A stretch of DNA of 28,098 bases from Metarhizobium sp039808465. GTDB lineage: Bacteria; Pseudomonadota; Alphaproteobacteria; Rhizobiales; Rhizobiaceae. The translations under genes were made by a program, and so were the position numbers. The stretch is taken from contig JBDHTA010000038.1 in NCBI GenBank assembly GCA_039808465.1, positions 1 to 28,098 of the forward strand. Reading direction: 5' to 3'. Shown piece by piece: positions 1-7,156 of this stretch (the stretch's first letter is position 1; every line of letters begins with the position of its first letter). The notes under the pieces are model-generated. The model was not told the DNA's origin, made no database searches, and was given only the letters and a program-made list of their open reading frames with translations.

Positions 1-898
1 CTTCGCGGCCCTCCTCGCAGACGAGGTTCAGCACCGTGGCGACGTTCCTTGGGTTCGCGAAGAAGAGGAAGGCGCCGATCGTGCGCCCCTTGGCTTCCAC
101 CGTCCCGCATTGCAATTGTCCGAGACGCCGGTTTGCGCCCGCCATCCGGGTCAACCAGTCGAAATCGTCCTTCGACCAGATCGGCCGCACGGGAAAGCGC
201 TCGGTCATCGCCGCCGCGCATTCCAGGAATGCCGGGAGCGGAGCGTCCTTCGTCGCGCAACCGGGCGGGTCCGGCGGCAGGATAGAAGGCTTCCAGCGCA
301 GAAGCATCCGGTCGGCAAGGCCCAGAGCGCCAGCAAGACCCGATCGAAGAACCGCCGGGACCTTCGTTTCGGGAGAAAGAACGCTGGCGCGAAAGGGGCG
401 GAAGACCCGCCGCCATTCCAGGCTCTCCGGCGAGAGGATCGATCCGCCGGTGGCAAGGCAGTGATCGGCGCTCACCGGCGCGGCATTGTCGGTGAAGCAG
501 AGGTCGACCTGGCTGGCGCGGATGCTGCGCATCAGATGCGCCGCGCCGAGCGAGCCGCTTCTGGTGCGGTCGGACATGAACGCGCAGACCAGCCGTCCCA
601 TGATGCGGCGGCCATGGACGCTGAACGGCATCGGCAAGGCGAGGATGGCGCTGCTGATCGCGCCGTTGCCGTTCTCGTAGACGATGCTGCCGTCCGCCTC
701 GCTGTAGTTCGGATTGTCGAAGAAGAGCGCTTCGATATAACTGGCGAAGTCCGCGGCGGCTTCCTTCCTGAAGGCCTGCGCGAACAGGGACTGCACGGCG
801 GGAATGTCGCTGCGCCGCATCGCACGCACATGTCCGCGCGGCGGCGCGCTTGCGGGCTGGGCGGCTTCGGGGGCGATGGACAGGGCGGCCTTCGTCAT
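1..898 (-). CDS. GNAT-fold acyltransferase, 3' end outside the window
   Basis: The gene starts with ATG at 898 and stays open to the left edge (299 codons visible). Its ATG overlaps the TGA of the upstream flippase gene by four bases (ATGA), so the two are translationally coupled. Around residues 25-45 it has a GNAT-like opening (RAMRRSDIPAVQSLFAQAF). Further on it has a hydrophobic beta strand (AISSAILALPMPF) and, near the visible end, IGAFLFFANPRNVATVLNLV. The same layout and similar words occur in the protein at 3115-4230, for example IGAFLFF against VGAFLYH, so the two look like paralogues. The family transfers acyl groups from CoA to amines or hydroxyls. Coupling to a flippase suggests a sugar or lipid-linked acceptor, which is inference. 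No transmembrane segment or signal peptide is seen, so a cytoplasmic location is expected. Confidence 0.7.
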   Translation of the reverse strand, partial: MTKAALSIAPEAAQPASAPPRGHVRAMRRSDIPAVQSLFAQAFRKEAAADFASYIEALFFDNPNYSEADGSIVYENGNGAISSAILALPMPFSVHGRRIMGRLVCAFMSDRTRSGSLGAAHLMRSIRASQVDLCFTDNAAPVSADHCLATGGSILSPESLEWRRVFRPFRASVLSPETKVPAVLRSGLAGALGLADRMLLRWKPSILPPDPPGCATKDAPLPAFLECAAAMTERFPVRPIWSKDDFDWLTRMAGANRRLGQLQCGTVEAKGRTIGAFLFFANPRNVATVLNLVCEEGRE

Positions 899-2202
899 CG
901 CGCCCGCCCGTCCGCCTTTGCCCGGTCGCGGCGCACCGTGCGCGCGAAGACCGTCCATCCGGCAATCACCATGGCGATCTCGATGACGTAGAAGGAAACG
1001 AACGTGCCGGCGGGCGGCGCATACCAGGTCGCCCATCCCGCGGCGGCCGCGCCTGCAAGGCTGCCGAGCCCCATGACCAGCGCGCGCTGGGCCTGCCTGC
1101 CTGCGGCGCCCAGCGCCTCCATCGCCACCGCCCACATGCCGATCGGGATGACGACCCAGCACAGCATGCGGGTGAAGGAGACCAGCGAGACATAGTCCTG
1201 CCCGAAAATAGCGGGCAGCAGGGGCGCCAGGACGAAAAGCGCCGTCGCGGCGAAGACGCAGATGCCGGTCGCTGCGAGGAGCACCTTGCGCACCCGGGGA
1301 ACGGCGTGATGCAGGCCATGCTCGGCGGCTCTGGCGGAACCGGGATAGATCAGCCGGTTGAGGGCCTCCACGCCGAGATAGCTGCTTTCCAGCATGCGGC
1401 GCGCAACGCTGTAGCTGGCCACCACCTCCGCCGTCGCCACGAGGCTCAGCACCAGGAGGTCGGCGTTCTGGCGAACAGCGCGGAGAATGAAGGGGATGCT
1501 GAAGTAGAGGCCCTGGGGAAGCTCCTCGCGCACGATGCGGAAAACCGGCTGGCCCAGCGGCCTGATCGCGTGGAGGCAGGCGAGGGCGACGAGCAGATGC
1601 ACGGCGAATTGCCAGACGGCCCAGCCAGCGACCGTCGCCACGCCGAAGCCGACGCAGGCAAGAGCGGCCGCCACCGTGCGTGCGATTGCGAAGCCGACCA
1701 CCACCTTGTTGGCCGAGGCGAAGTTGGTGTGGGCGATGAAGATCTGCTCGCAAAGGACGATGACGCGCACGAGGATGATGTTCGTGACGAGCATCAGCGC
1801 GATGGCCGCGATATTGACGAGGGGATCGGCCGAAAGCGTGAAGAAGAACGGCAGGATCGCGATGCCGAAAAGGACGAGCAGCACGCCGCTCGCCGTGGTG
1901 AGCAGGATGTTGTGCCCCAGCATGGCCGGATACATGCTCCGGTCGCGCGCCACGCGCCGGACGAGGCACTCCATCGCGCCGAGTCCGCAAAGATGGACGG
2001 CGATATTGGCTATGGCGGTGATGGCGACGAAAAGGCTGAACTCATGCACGCCGAGCCAGCGCGCGAGGACGGCGAAGGTGATGAGCTGCGCGGCCGAGCC
2101 GATGACGAGGCTGCCGCCGGACGCGGCATAGGAAAGCGCCATGGGCAGCAACGCCCGCAGGCCCGGCACAAGCCCGGCGCCGTTTTGCGCCTTCATTTCC
2201 AT
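895..2202 (-). CDS. Wzx/MATE-like polysaccharide flippase
   Basis: This is a polytopic membrane protein of about 435 residues with roughly a dozen hydrophobic segments spread over its whole length. Sizes and spacing fit the polysaccharide biosynthesis protein / O-antigen flippase group of the MOP superfamily, which turns undecaprenyl-linked glycans across the inner membrane. Recognisable stretches are the opening helix (LPMALSYAASGGSLVIGSAA), the central QGLYFSIPFILRAVRQNADLLV, and VASYSVARRMLES. The frame is open back to a TTG at 2295, but the added 31 residues are charged and unlike a membrane protein start. The first ATG at 2202 is therefore preferred (ATG at 2196 is also possible). No strong ribosome binding site is visible. 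The gene overlaps the downstream acyltransferase by ATGA. The substrate is unknown. The neighbouring acyltransferases and amidotransferase suggest a modified glycan. Confidence 0.75.
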   Translation of the reverse strand: MEMKAQNGAGLVPGLRALLPMALSYAASGGSLVIGSAAQLITFAVLARWLGVHEFSLFVAITAIANIAVHLCGLGAMECLVRRVARDRSMYPAMLGHNILLTTASGVLLVLFGIAILPFFFTLSADPLVNIAAIALMLVTNIILVRVIVLCEQIFIAHTNFASANKVVVGFAIARTVAAALACVGFGVATVAGWAVWQFAVHLLVALACLHAIRPLGQPVFRIVREELPQGLYFSIPFILRAVRQNADLLVLSLVATAEVVASYSVARRMLESSYLGVEALNRLIYPGSARAAEHGLHHAVPRVRKVLLAATGICVFAATALFVLAPLLPAIFGQDYVSLVSFTRMLCWVVIPIGMWAVAMEALGAAGRQAQRALVMGLGSLAGAAAAGWATWYAPPAGTFVSFYVIEIAMVIAGWTVFARTVRRDRAKADGRAR

Positions 2203-2389
2203 TCGCCACACATCAGCGCGGCTGGAGTGTCCAGTCTGGCCATCCTGTCCTTCTTCCCGGATATACCAACGATCCCGCCTGAATAAAGGAAACAAGTGAG
2301 AATGCAGTTAATGGCCGTGCCGCGAATTTATCGATGATGTTTACCGGATCGGAATAAATTTCGACGATGATCCCGATATCTCATCCTCA

Positions 2390-3112
2390 ATGAAGAACAA
2401 GTATCCGAACCATGATGATTTCGAAGGCCGCCAGATGAGCTGGCTTCACCGTTTCATGACTATTGAACTTGAACTCTCGCCGGATGTTCTCGTGCCGCGT
2501 GAGGAGACGGAGCTGCTTGGACGGCGCGCGGTCGCCGCGCTGCAAGGAGCGGCAGCGCCGCCGCTCGTCGTTGACATGTGCTGCGGCTCGGGCAATCTCG
2601 GCCTTGCGATCGCGGCTGCCGTGCCCTCCGCGCGCGTCTGGAGCGCGGACCTGACCCCGGAGACAGTGGCTCTTGCCCGGCGGAACGCCGGGCGCCTCGG
2701 CCTCGATGAGCGGGTGAGCGTCCACCAGGGCGACCTCTTTGGCGCATTGGCGGGCGAGGGGCTGGAGGGGCGGGTGGACATGGTGGTCTGCAATCCGCCT
2801 TATATCTCGACCACGCGCCTCGAGGGCGAGAGCGCGCATCTTCTGGAAAACGAGCCGCGCGAAGCCTTCGACGGCGGGCCTTACGGCATATCGATCCTCC
2901 AGCGCCTCGTGCGCGAGGCGCTGGATGTCCTGAAGCCGGACGGCTTGCTGCTGTTCGAGTTCGGCGAAGGCCAGCAGCGGCAGGTGGCGGCGCTGCTTTC
3001 CCGGGTGAAAGCCTATGAGCCGGTGACGTTCGCCGAAGATGCGCAGGGCCGCCCCCGGGTTGCCATCGTGCGGGTGCGCGCCGGGGACATCGGCGAGAGC
3101 CAGGGCGGCTGA
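2390..3112 (+). CDS. HemK/PrmC-like class I SAM-dependent methyltransferase
   Basis: The protein has 240 residues with the HemK/PrmC signature set. PREET at 36-40 matches the PRxET motif, the SAM-binding loop DMCCGSGNLG is at 62-71, and the catalytic NPPY is at 135-138. Near the C-terminus FEFGEGQQRQV follows the family pattern. PrmC methylates the glutamine of the GGQ motif in release factors and is usually about 280 residues with an N-terminal helical substrate domain. Here only about 35 residues precede PREET, so that domain is missing or reduced, and a housekeeping release-factor role is unlikely. NPPY enzymes methylate planar amide or amine nitrogens, so a small-molecule or protein amide made by this cluster is a plausible target (inference). 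It is followed after two bases by the GNAT gene at 3115, clearly as one operon. ATG at 2390 is the first in-frame start. Confidence 0.75.
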   Translation: MKNKYPNHDDFEGRQMSWLHRFMTIELELSPDVLVPREETELLGRRAVAALQGAAAPPLVVDMCCGSGNLGLAIAAAVPSARVWSADLTPETVALARRNAGRLGLDERVSVHQGDLFGALAGEGLEGRVDMVVCNPPYISTTRLEGESAHLLENEPREAFDGGPYGISILQRLVREALDVLKPDGLLLFEFGEGQQRQVAALLSRVKAYEPVTFAEDAQGRPRVAIVRVRAGDIGESQGG

Positions 3113-3114
3113 CC

Positions 3115-4230
3115 ATGGCCGAGATCCGGTTGCTGGAACCCGAGGACATCGAAAGTGTCGCCCGTCTGTTCCAGACCATCTTTCGCACTCCAGCGCTGGC
3201 GCCCCCGCCGGCGCTGAACGCCTATCTGCGCTGGCTCTATCTGGAAATGCCGGGCTGCGATCGCGAAATCCGCCCGCTCGTGCATGTGGACGACGCCGGT
3301 GCGATCACGGGATTCGTCGGCGTGAACGTGCTGCCGATGCGCTATGGTGACAGAACCCTGCGCGCGGCCGTCTGCGGTTCGCTCATGGTGAAGGATCGCG
3401 AGACCGACCCGATGGCCGGAGCGCGGCTGCTCAAGGCGTTCCTCGCCGGGCCGCAGGATATTTCCTTCAGCGAAACCGCGAGCGAGGTGTCGACCCGCAT
3501 GTGGGTCGGCCTGCGCGGCGTGGTGCTGCCTTCCTACAGCCTCGACTGGCTCCGTATCGTTCGTCCCGCCTCGTTTCTGGCGGATCTGGCGGGGGAGAGG
3601 TTGAAGCCGCTTCGTCTCGCCGCGCCGCTGGCGCGGAGCTTCGATCGCTTCTTTCGCGGGCGCATGGCGCCGGGCAGCCTGCGCTGGTCCGGCGTGCCGG
3701 GCGTCTGGCCCGTCCAGGGCGGCCTTTCGGTCTTACCCGTCGACAGGACGCAGTTCGCTGGCCTCGTCGAGCCGCTGACCCGCCACCATGCCCTGCGGCC
3801 GGATTGGGCGGAAGGGCAGCTCGAGGCGGTTCTTGCCGACGCGGAAAACAAGCCCGCCCACGGCGAGCCCGTGTTCTGCCAGGTGACGGCGCCCAGCGGC
3901 GCGCCGGTGGGGGCTTTCCTCTACCATCTGAAACCGAACGGAATCGCCCGCGTCCTCGAGATTCTCGCGCGGCCCGGACAGGCCGGCGCGGTTATCGATT
4001 GCCTGACGGGGGATGCGGCCTCGCGCGGGGCCGTCGCGCTGCGCGGCCGGACGAGACCGGCCTTGCTGGAGGCCATGCTCGGCCGGCGCATCGCCTTCAC
4101 GCATCTCGCCTCCACCGTCGTTCATTCGCGCGATGCGGCGCTGGTGAAGGCCTGTCGCGACGGCGAGGTCTTCTTCAACGGGATTTCCGGGGAACACTGG
4201 AGCCGGTTGATCGGAGGTTCGTTCGATTGA
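3115..4230 (+). CDS. GNAT-fold acyltransferase, paralogue of the 1-898 gene
   Basis: The protein has 371 residues and no signal peptide or membrane segment. The N-terminal 140 residues have the GNAT pattern: IRLLEPEDIESVARLFQTIF, a central strand ending FVGVNVLPMRYG, then a CGSLMVKDRE segment that resembles the acetyl-CoA-binding strand. The C-terminal half repeats a weaker GNAT-like arrangement around GAFLYHLKPNGIARVLEILA, so a tandem double-GNAT architecture is likely. The partial protein at 1-898 can be aligned by eye over the same regions. The gene begins two bases after the methyltransferase stop and ends just before a strong hairpin terminator at 4262. The acyl donor and acceptor are unknown. 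The context (acyl carrier protein, acyl ligase, flippase) suggests acylation of an amino sugar or an amine on a surface molecule (inference). Confidence 0.65.
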   Translation: MAEIRLLEPEDIESVARLFQTIFRTPALAPPPALNAYLRWLYLEMPGCDREIRPLVHVDDAGAITGFVGVNVLPMRYGDRTLRAAVCGSLMVKDRETDPMAGARLLKAFLAGPQDISFSETASEVSTRMWVGLRGVVLPSYSLDWLRIVRPASFLADLAGERLKPLRLAAPLARSFDRFFRGRMAPGSLRWSGVPGVWPVQGGLSVLPVDRTQFAGLVEPLTRHHALRPDWAEGQLEAVLADAENKPAHGEPVFCQVTAPSGAPVGAFLYHLKPNGIARVLEILARPGQAGAVIDCLTGDAASRGAVALRGRTRPALLEAMLGRRIAFTHLASTVVHSRDAALVKACRDGEVFFNGISGEHWSRLIGGSFD

Positions 4231-4261
4231 GGGCGGCCTGTTCTGCCGATGGGTAAAACGG

Positions 4262-4290
4262 AGCCGGGCCGCAAGGCCCGGCTTCTTCGG
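4262..4290. terminator. Hairpin terminator between convergent genes
   Basis: A perfect 9-bp stem (AGCCGGGCC / GGCCCGGCT) with the stable tetraloop GCAA spans 4262-4283, followed on the plus strand by TTCTT. It lies between the GNAT stop at 4230 and the stop of the convergent NadE-like gene at 4293. It probably ends the plus-strand transcript and may act in both directions. Confidence 0.75.
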
Positions 4291-4292
4291 TT

Positions 4293-5294
4293 TCAGGCGC
4301 CGATTTCGCGGACGGGCTCGACCAGCAGCGGGGCGCTGTGAAGGTAGCGCGTCGCCTTGCGCTTGGCGGCGATGTCGGCCCAGACGCGCTGGACCTGTTC
4401 CTCGTCGAGCTTCGCCGCCACTGCGACCTCGGCTGCCGGCACGCCGTTGTTGAGGCCGTAGAGGCAGAGGTCCATGCGGTCATAGGGCAGGGAGAAGTAG
4501 AACTCCTCCTGCGTCTGCTCCAGCGAATAGGTGTCGGTCGTCGGCGGCCGGCGGCGGATGTCCTCGGGGATGCCGAGATGGGCGGCGAGCGCGTAGACCT
4601 GGCTTTTGTAAAGGTGGGCGATCGGCTTGACGTCGGCCGCGCCGTCGCCGTTCTTGACGAAGAAGCCCTGGTCGTATTCCAGCCGGTTCGGCGTGCCGAT
4701 GACGGCGAAGTTCAGCCGGTCGGCATGGTAGTATTCGACCTGCTTGCGCGTGCGCTGCTTCATGTTGGTGGCCGCCACCACGCCGAGATAGACCGAGGGC
4801 GGCATGCGCAGCTTCTGCCGGTTGCCCGCCGGATCCTGCACGACGAGCGAGGAGATGTTGTAGGCGTCGGCCTCCAGCGCGTTGGCGATGACGACCTTGG
4901 AGGCCCATCCCTCGCCGTATCCGGGCACAAGCTCGCGGATGAAGGCGTCGCGCCGCTCGTAGCAGCCGAGGGCCTTGAGCGCCGGGCCGATATCCTCCAC
5001 CGCCGCGTCGACCCCGAAGGTTTCGGCGGCGAGGCGGCCGAGGCTGAGGCTTTCCGGATCGGAATCGTTCTCCGGCATGAAGAGGCCGAAGACGTTCTTC
5101 GCGCCGACGGCGCGCACGGCCAGCGCCAGCGAGACGCTGGAATCGATGCCGCCGGAAAGGCCGAGCACCAGGCCGCGCTTCTTCATAGCGCGAAGCTGGC
5201 TTCTCAGCGCGGCGACGATCCGCCCGATCTCGGCTTCGGCGTCGATGGTCAATGTATCGGCGGAAAAGCCGGGCTCTGCAACACGGACATTCAT
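4293..5294 (-). CDS. NAD-synthetase-like ATP-pyrophosphatase (NadE-like)
   Basis: The protein has 333 residues. It carries the PP-loop SGGIDSS near residue 45 of the N-type ATP-pyrophosphatase family, and the NadE-like blocks GTPNRLEYDQGFF and KNGDGAADVKPIAHLYKSQV. NadE adenylates the carboxylate of deamido-NAD and amidates it with ammonia. No nitrilase-type glutaminase domain is present, so ammonia must come from elsewhere. The C-terminal block after IPEDIRRRPP reads TTDTYSLEQTQEEFYFSLPY, unlike the usual SADLW and DEDELG pattern, which suggests a different acid substrate. The ATG at 5294 overlaps the TGA of the acyl ligase gene (ATGA), so it is the last gene of the AsnB-ACP-ligase operon. 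A role in amidating the product of that operon fits better than NAD synthesis. A second, redundant NAD synthetase is the alternative. Confidence 0.75.
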   Translation of the reverse strand: MNVRVAEPGFSADTLTIDAEAEIGRIVAALRSQLRAMKKRGLVLGLSGGIDSSVSLALAVRAVGAKNVFGLFMPENDSDPESLSLGRLAAETFGVDAAVEDIGPALKALGCYERRDAFIRELVPGYGEGWASKVVIANALEADAYNISSLVVQDPAGNRQKLRMPPSVYLGVVAATNMKQRTRKQVEYYHADRLNFAVIGTPNRLEYDQGFFVKNGDGAADVKPIAHLYKSQVYALAAHLGIPEDIRRRPPTTDTYSLEQTQEEFYFSLPYDRMDLCLYGLNNGVPAAEVAVAAKLDEEQVQRVWADIAAKRKATRYLHSAPLLVEPVREIGA

Positions 5295-6838
5295 TGGATG
5301 GGCTCCATGGTTTCGGCTGCCAGCCTGCGGCTGACCTTGCCTGTGTCTGTCTTGGGCAGTTCGTCGCGGAACTCGACGATCTTCGGCACCATGAAATCCT
5401 CGAGCTGGCCAGCGCAATGGCGGATGATGTCGCGCTCGGTGAGCGCCGGATCCGACAACACGACGACCGCGCCGATGGCGTGGCCGAGAACGGCATCCGG
5501 CACGCCGACGACCACTGCCTCGGCGATGCCCGGATGATTGTGCAGCACAGCCTCCACTTCCTTCGGCGCGACCTTCTCGCCGCGCGTCTTGATGATGTCG
5601 TCCTTGCGGCCGACGAAATAGAGGAAGCCCTCCTCGTCGACGCGGAAGAGGTCGCCGGTGTGGAGCAGCTTTTCCCAAGGGTTACGGCCCGGGCGCAGCA
5701 TGCGCGCGGTTGCCTCGTCGTTGCGCCAGTAGCCCTGCATGACATGGGGGCCGCGGATCACCAGTTCGCCAGGCACGCCCGGCGGCGCCGGATTGCCGTC
5801 GTCATCGAGGACGAAGGCTTCCGTGTTGGGAATGGCGATGCCGACCGAGCCCGGCCGCCGGTCGAGTTCGGCGGGCGGCAGGTAGGTGCAGCGCTTGCAC
5901 TCCGTCAGGCCGTACATGGAATAGAGCCGCGCGCCGGGGAAGAGTTCGCGCAGCCGCGCGATATGCGGCGGCGGCAAGGCGGCGGCGGTGTTGGTGAGAT
6001 AGCGCAGCGAGGGCAGGAAGCCGGGCTCGAGGTCCCGCATCTGAAGGATCATCGCGGCCATGGTCGGCACCAGCGGGAAGCCCGTGACCTTCTCCTCGCG
6101 GATGCGCTCGAAGATCGCCTGCGGGAAGGCGAAAGACTTCTCCAGGACCAGCGTCGCGCCGAGCCGCATCGTCATGATGAGCTGGTAGAGCCCGTAGTCG
6201 AAGGCCAGCGGCAGCACGTTGAGGATGATGTCGTCCGCGCGGTTCTCTAGATAGGTGGTGATCGACTGCGCGGCGGCGTCCACGTTGCGGTGGGTCATCA
6301 TCACGCCTTTGGGGCGCCCGGTCGAGCCCGAGGTGTAGACCAGCATCGCAAGGTCCACGTCGATGCCGCCATGCGCACTTGCCGTCCGGTCTGCCTTCAG
6401 GCACTCCTCGAAGGAGGCCGCGCCTTCCGGCGTCGCGCCGTTCGCCGCGCTCGTGGCGGCGACGAACAGGCTTTGCGCGCCCGCCATCGCTTTCGCCTCG
6501 GCGGCGATCGGGGCGAGCTTGGCCTGGGTGATGATGGCGGCGGCCTCGCAGTCGCCGATGATATAGGCCAGCTTGTCGGCCTTGGTGGAGGCGTTGATCG
6601 GGCTGAAGGTGGCTCCCGCCTTCAGCACCGCGAAGATCGAGACCGCCGCCTCCCAGCAATTGTCCATGAAGACGAGGACACGATCGTCGCGCCTGACGCC
6701 TGCTGCGGTCAGGCTCGCGGCCAGCCGGTCGGAAAGCTCATCCATATCCGCATAGGTCAGCCGCCGCTTGCCGGCGATCAATGCCGTCTTTTCACGATTG
6801 AGGCGGGCATTTTCGATAAGATAGTGCTCGATCCGCAT
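5291..6838 (-). CDS. AMP-forming acyl ligase (class I adenylate-forming enzyme)
   Basis: The protein has 515 residues with the complete ANL set. The P-loop YTSGSTGRPKG is at 168-178, the A5-type motif MYGLTE at 308-313, TGD at 394-396, the hinge block FVGRKDDIIKTRGEKV at 408-423, and the catalytic lysine in GKVSRR at 501. These enzymes activate a carboxylic acid as acyl-AMP and pass it to a thiol (CoA or a carrier protein). The gene lies 17 bases after the acyl carrier protein gene, so the carrier is the likely acceptor. The closest families that I recognise are the acyl-CoA ligase / acyl-ACP ligase types found in glycan and exosortase clusters. Its stop overlaps the NadE-like start. The acid it activates is not evident. 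Confidence 0.88.
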   Translation of the reverse strand: MRIEHYLIENARLNREKTALIAGKRRLTYADMDELSDRLAASLTAAGVRRDDRVLVFMDNCWEAAVSIFAVLKAGATFSPINASTKADKLAYIIGDCEAAAIITQAKLAPIAAEAKAMAGAQSLFVAATSAANGATPEGAASFEECLKADRTASAHGGIDVDLAMLVYTSGSTGRPKGVMMTHRNVDAAAQSITTYLENRADDIILNVLPLAFDYGLYQLIMTMRLGATLVLEKSFAFPQAIFERIREEKVTGFPLVPTMAAMILQMRDLEPGFLPSLRYLTNTAAALPPPHIARLRELFPGARLYSMYGLTECKRCTYLPPAELDRRPGSVGIAIPNTEAFVLDDDGNPAPPGVPGELVIRGPHVMQGYWRNDEATARMLRPGRNPWEKLLHTGDLFRVDEEGFLYFVGRKDDIIKTRGEKVAPKEVEAVLHNHPGIAEAVVVGVPDAVLGHAIGAVVVLSDPALTERDIIRHCAGQLEDFMVPKIVEFRDELPKTDTGKVSRRLAAETMEPIQ

Positions 6839-6855
6839 GGACGTTTTCCTGTCCG

Positions 6856-7131
6856 TTACTCGGCGGCTTCGACCTGGCCGGTGGAGGATCGGGCAGCGAC
6901 GAAAGCCGCGATGCGATCGAGCGAATCGAGGTTGGCGGGCACGATGTCGGCGTCGGACATCGCGATCGCGAAATGCTCCTCGATGAAGGCGACGAGTTCG
7001 AGGACGCCGGTCGAGTCGATAATGTCGTTCTCGATGAGCGAGGCGTTATCCGCCGGGGCCTGGGAGGCGTCGCCGAACAGGAAGTTCTCTACGATGAAAT
7101 GCTTCACTTTGCTCTTGATGGTGTCGGTCAT
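6856..7131 (-). CDS. Acyl carrier protein
   Basis: The protein is acidic, with 91 residues and a phosphopantetheine site at Ser40 in IIDSTGVLELVAFIEEHF, where DST replaces the usual DSL. The helical pattern and length fit dedicated carrier proteins of secondary or glycan pathways rather than the fatty-acid AcpP, whose DSLD motif is nearly invariant. The start is the ATG at 7131, chosen because AGAAAGGAA precedes it at good spacing. It is 25 bases downstream of the amidotransferase and 17 bases upstream of the acyl ligase. It probably carries the acid activated by the ligase. It needs a phosphopantetheinyl transferase that is not in this window. Confidence 0.85.
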   Translation of the reverse strand: MTDTIKSKVKHFIVENFLFGDASQAPADNASLIENDIIDSTGVLELVAFIEEHFAIAMSDADIVPANLDSLDRIAAFVAARSSTGQVEAAE

Positions 7132-7156
7132 GGTGGTTCCTTTCTGAAAACAGGGG

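Noticed and set aside
850..2286. 478-codon plus-strand frame opposite the flippase gene
   Set aside because: The composition is full of Arg, Gly, Asp and His and has no recognisable fold, while the minus strand encodes a clear polytopic membrane protein.
2325..2360. AATTTAT and ATAAATT arms between the divergent flippase and methyltransferase genes
   Set aside because: The arms are AT-only and 22 bases apart. Such pairs are expected by chance in an AT-rich promoter region.
4293..5294. Naming the NadE-like gene nadE as the housekeeping NAD synthetase
   Set aside because: The position in an acyl ligase operon and the changed C-terminal block make that assignment unsafe.
5295..5678. N-terminal extension of the NadE-like frame to 461 codons
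   Set aside because: The added part is Arg-rich, lies inside the acyl ligase gene in another frame, and the ATGA overlap at 5294 gives a natural start.
4338..6250. Two overlapping plus-strand frames opposite the NadE-like and acyl ligase genes
   Set aside because: They show antisense composition bias only. Both minus-strand genes have complete family motifs.
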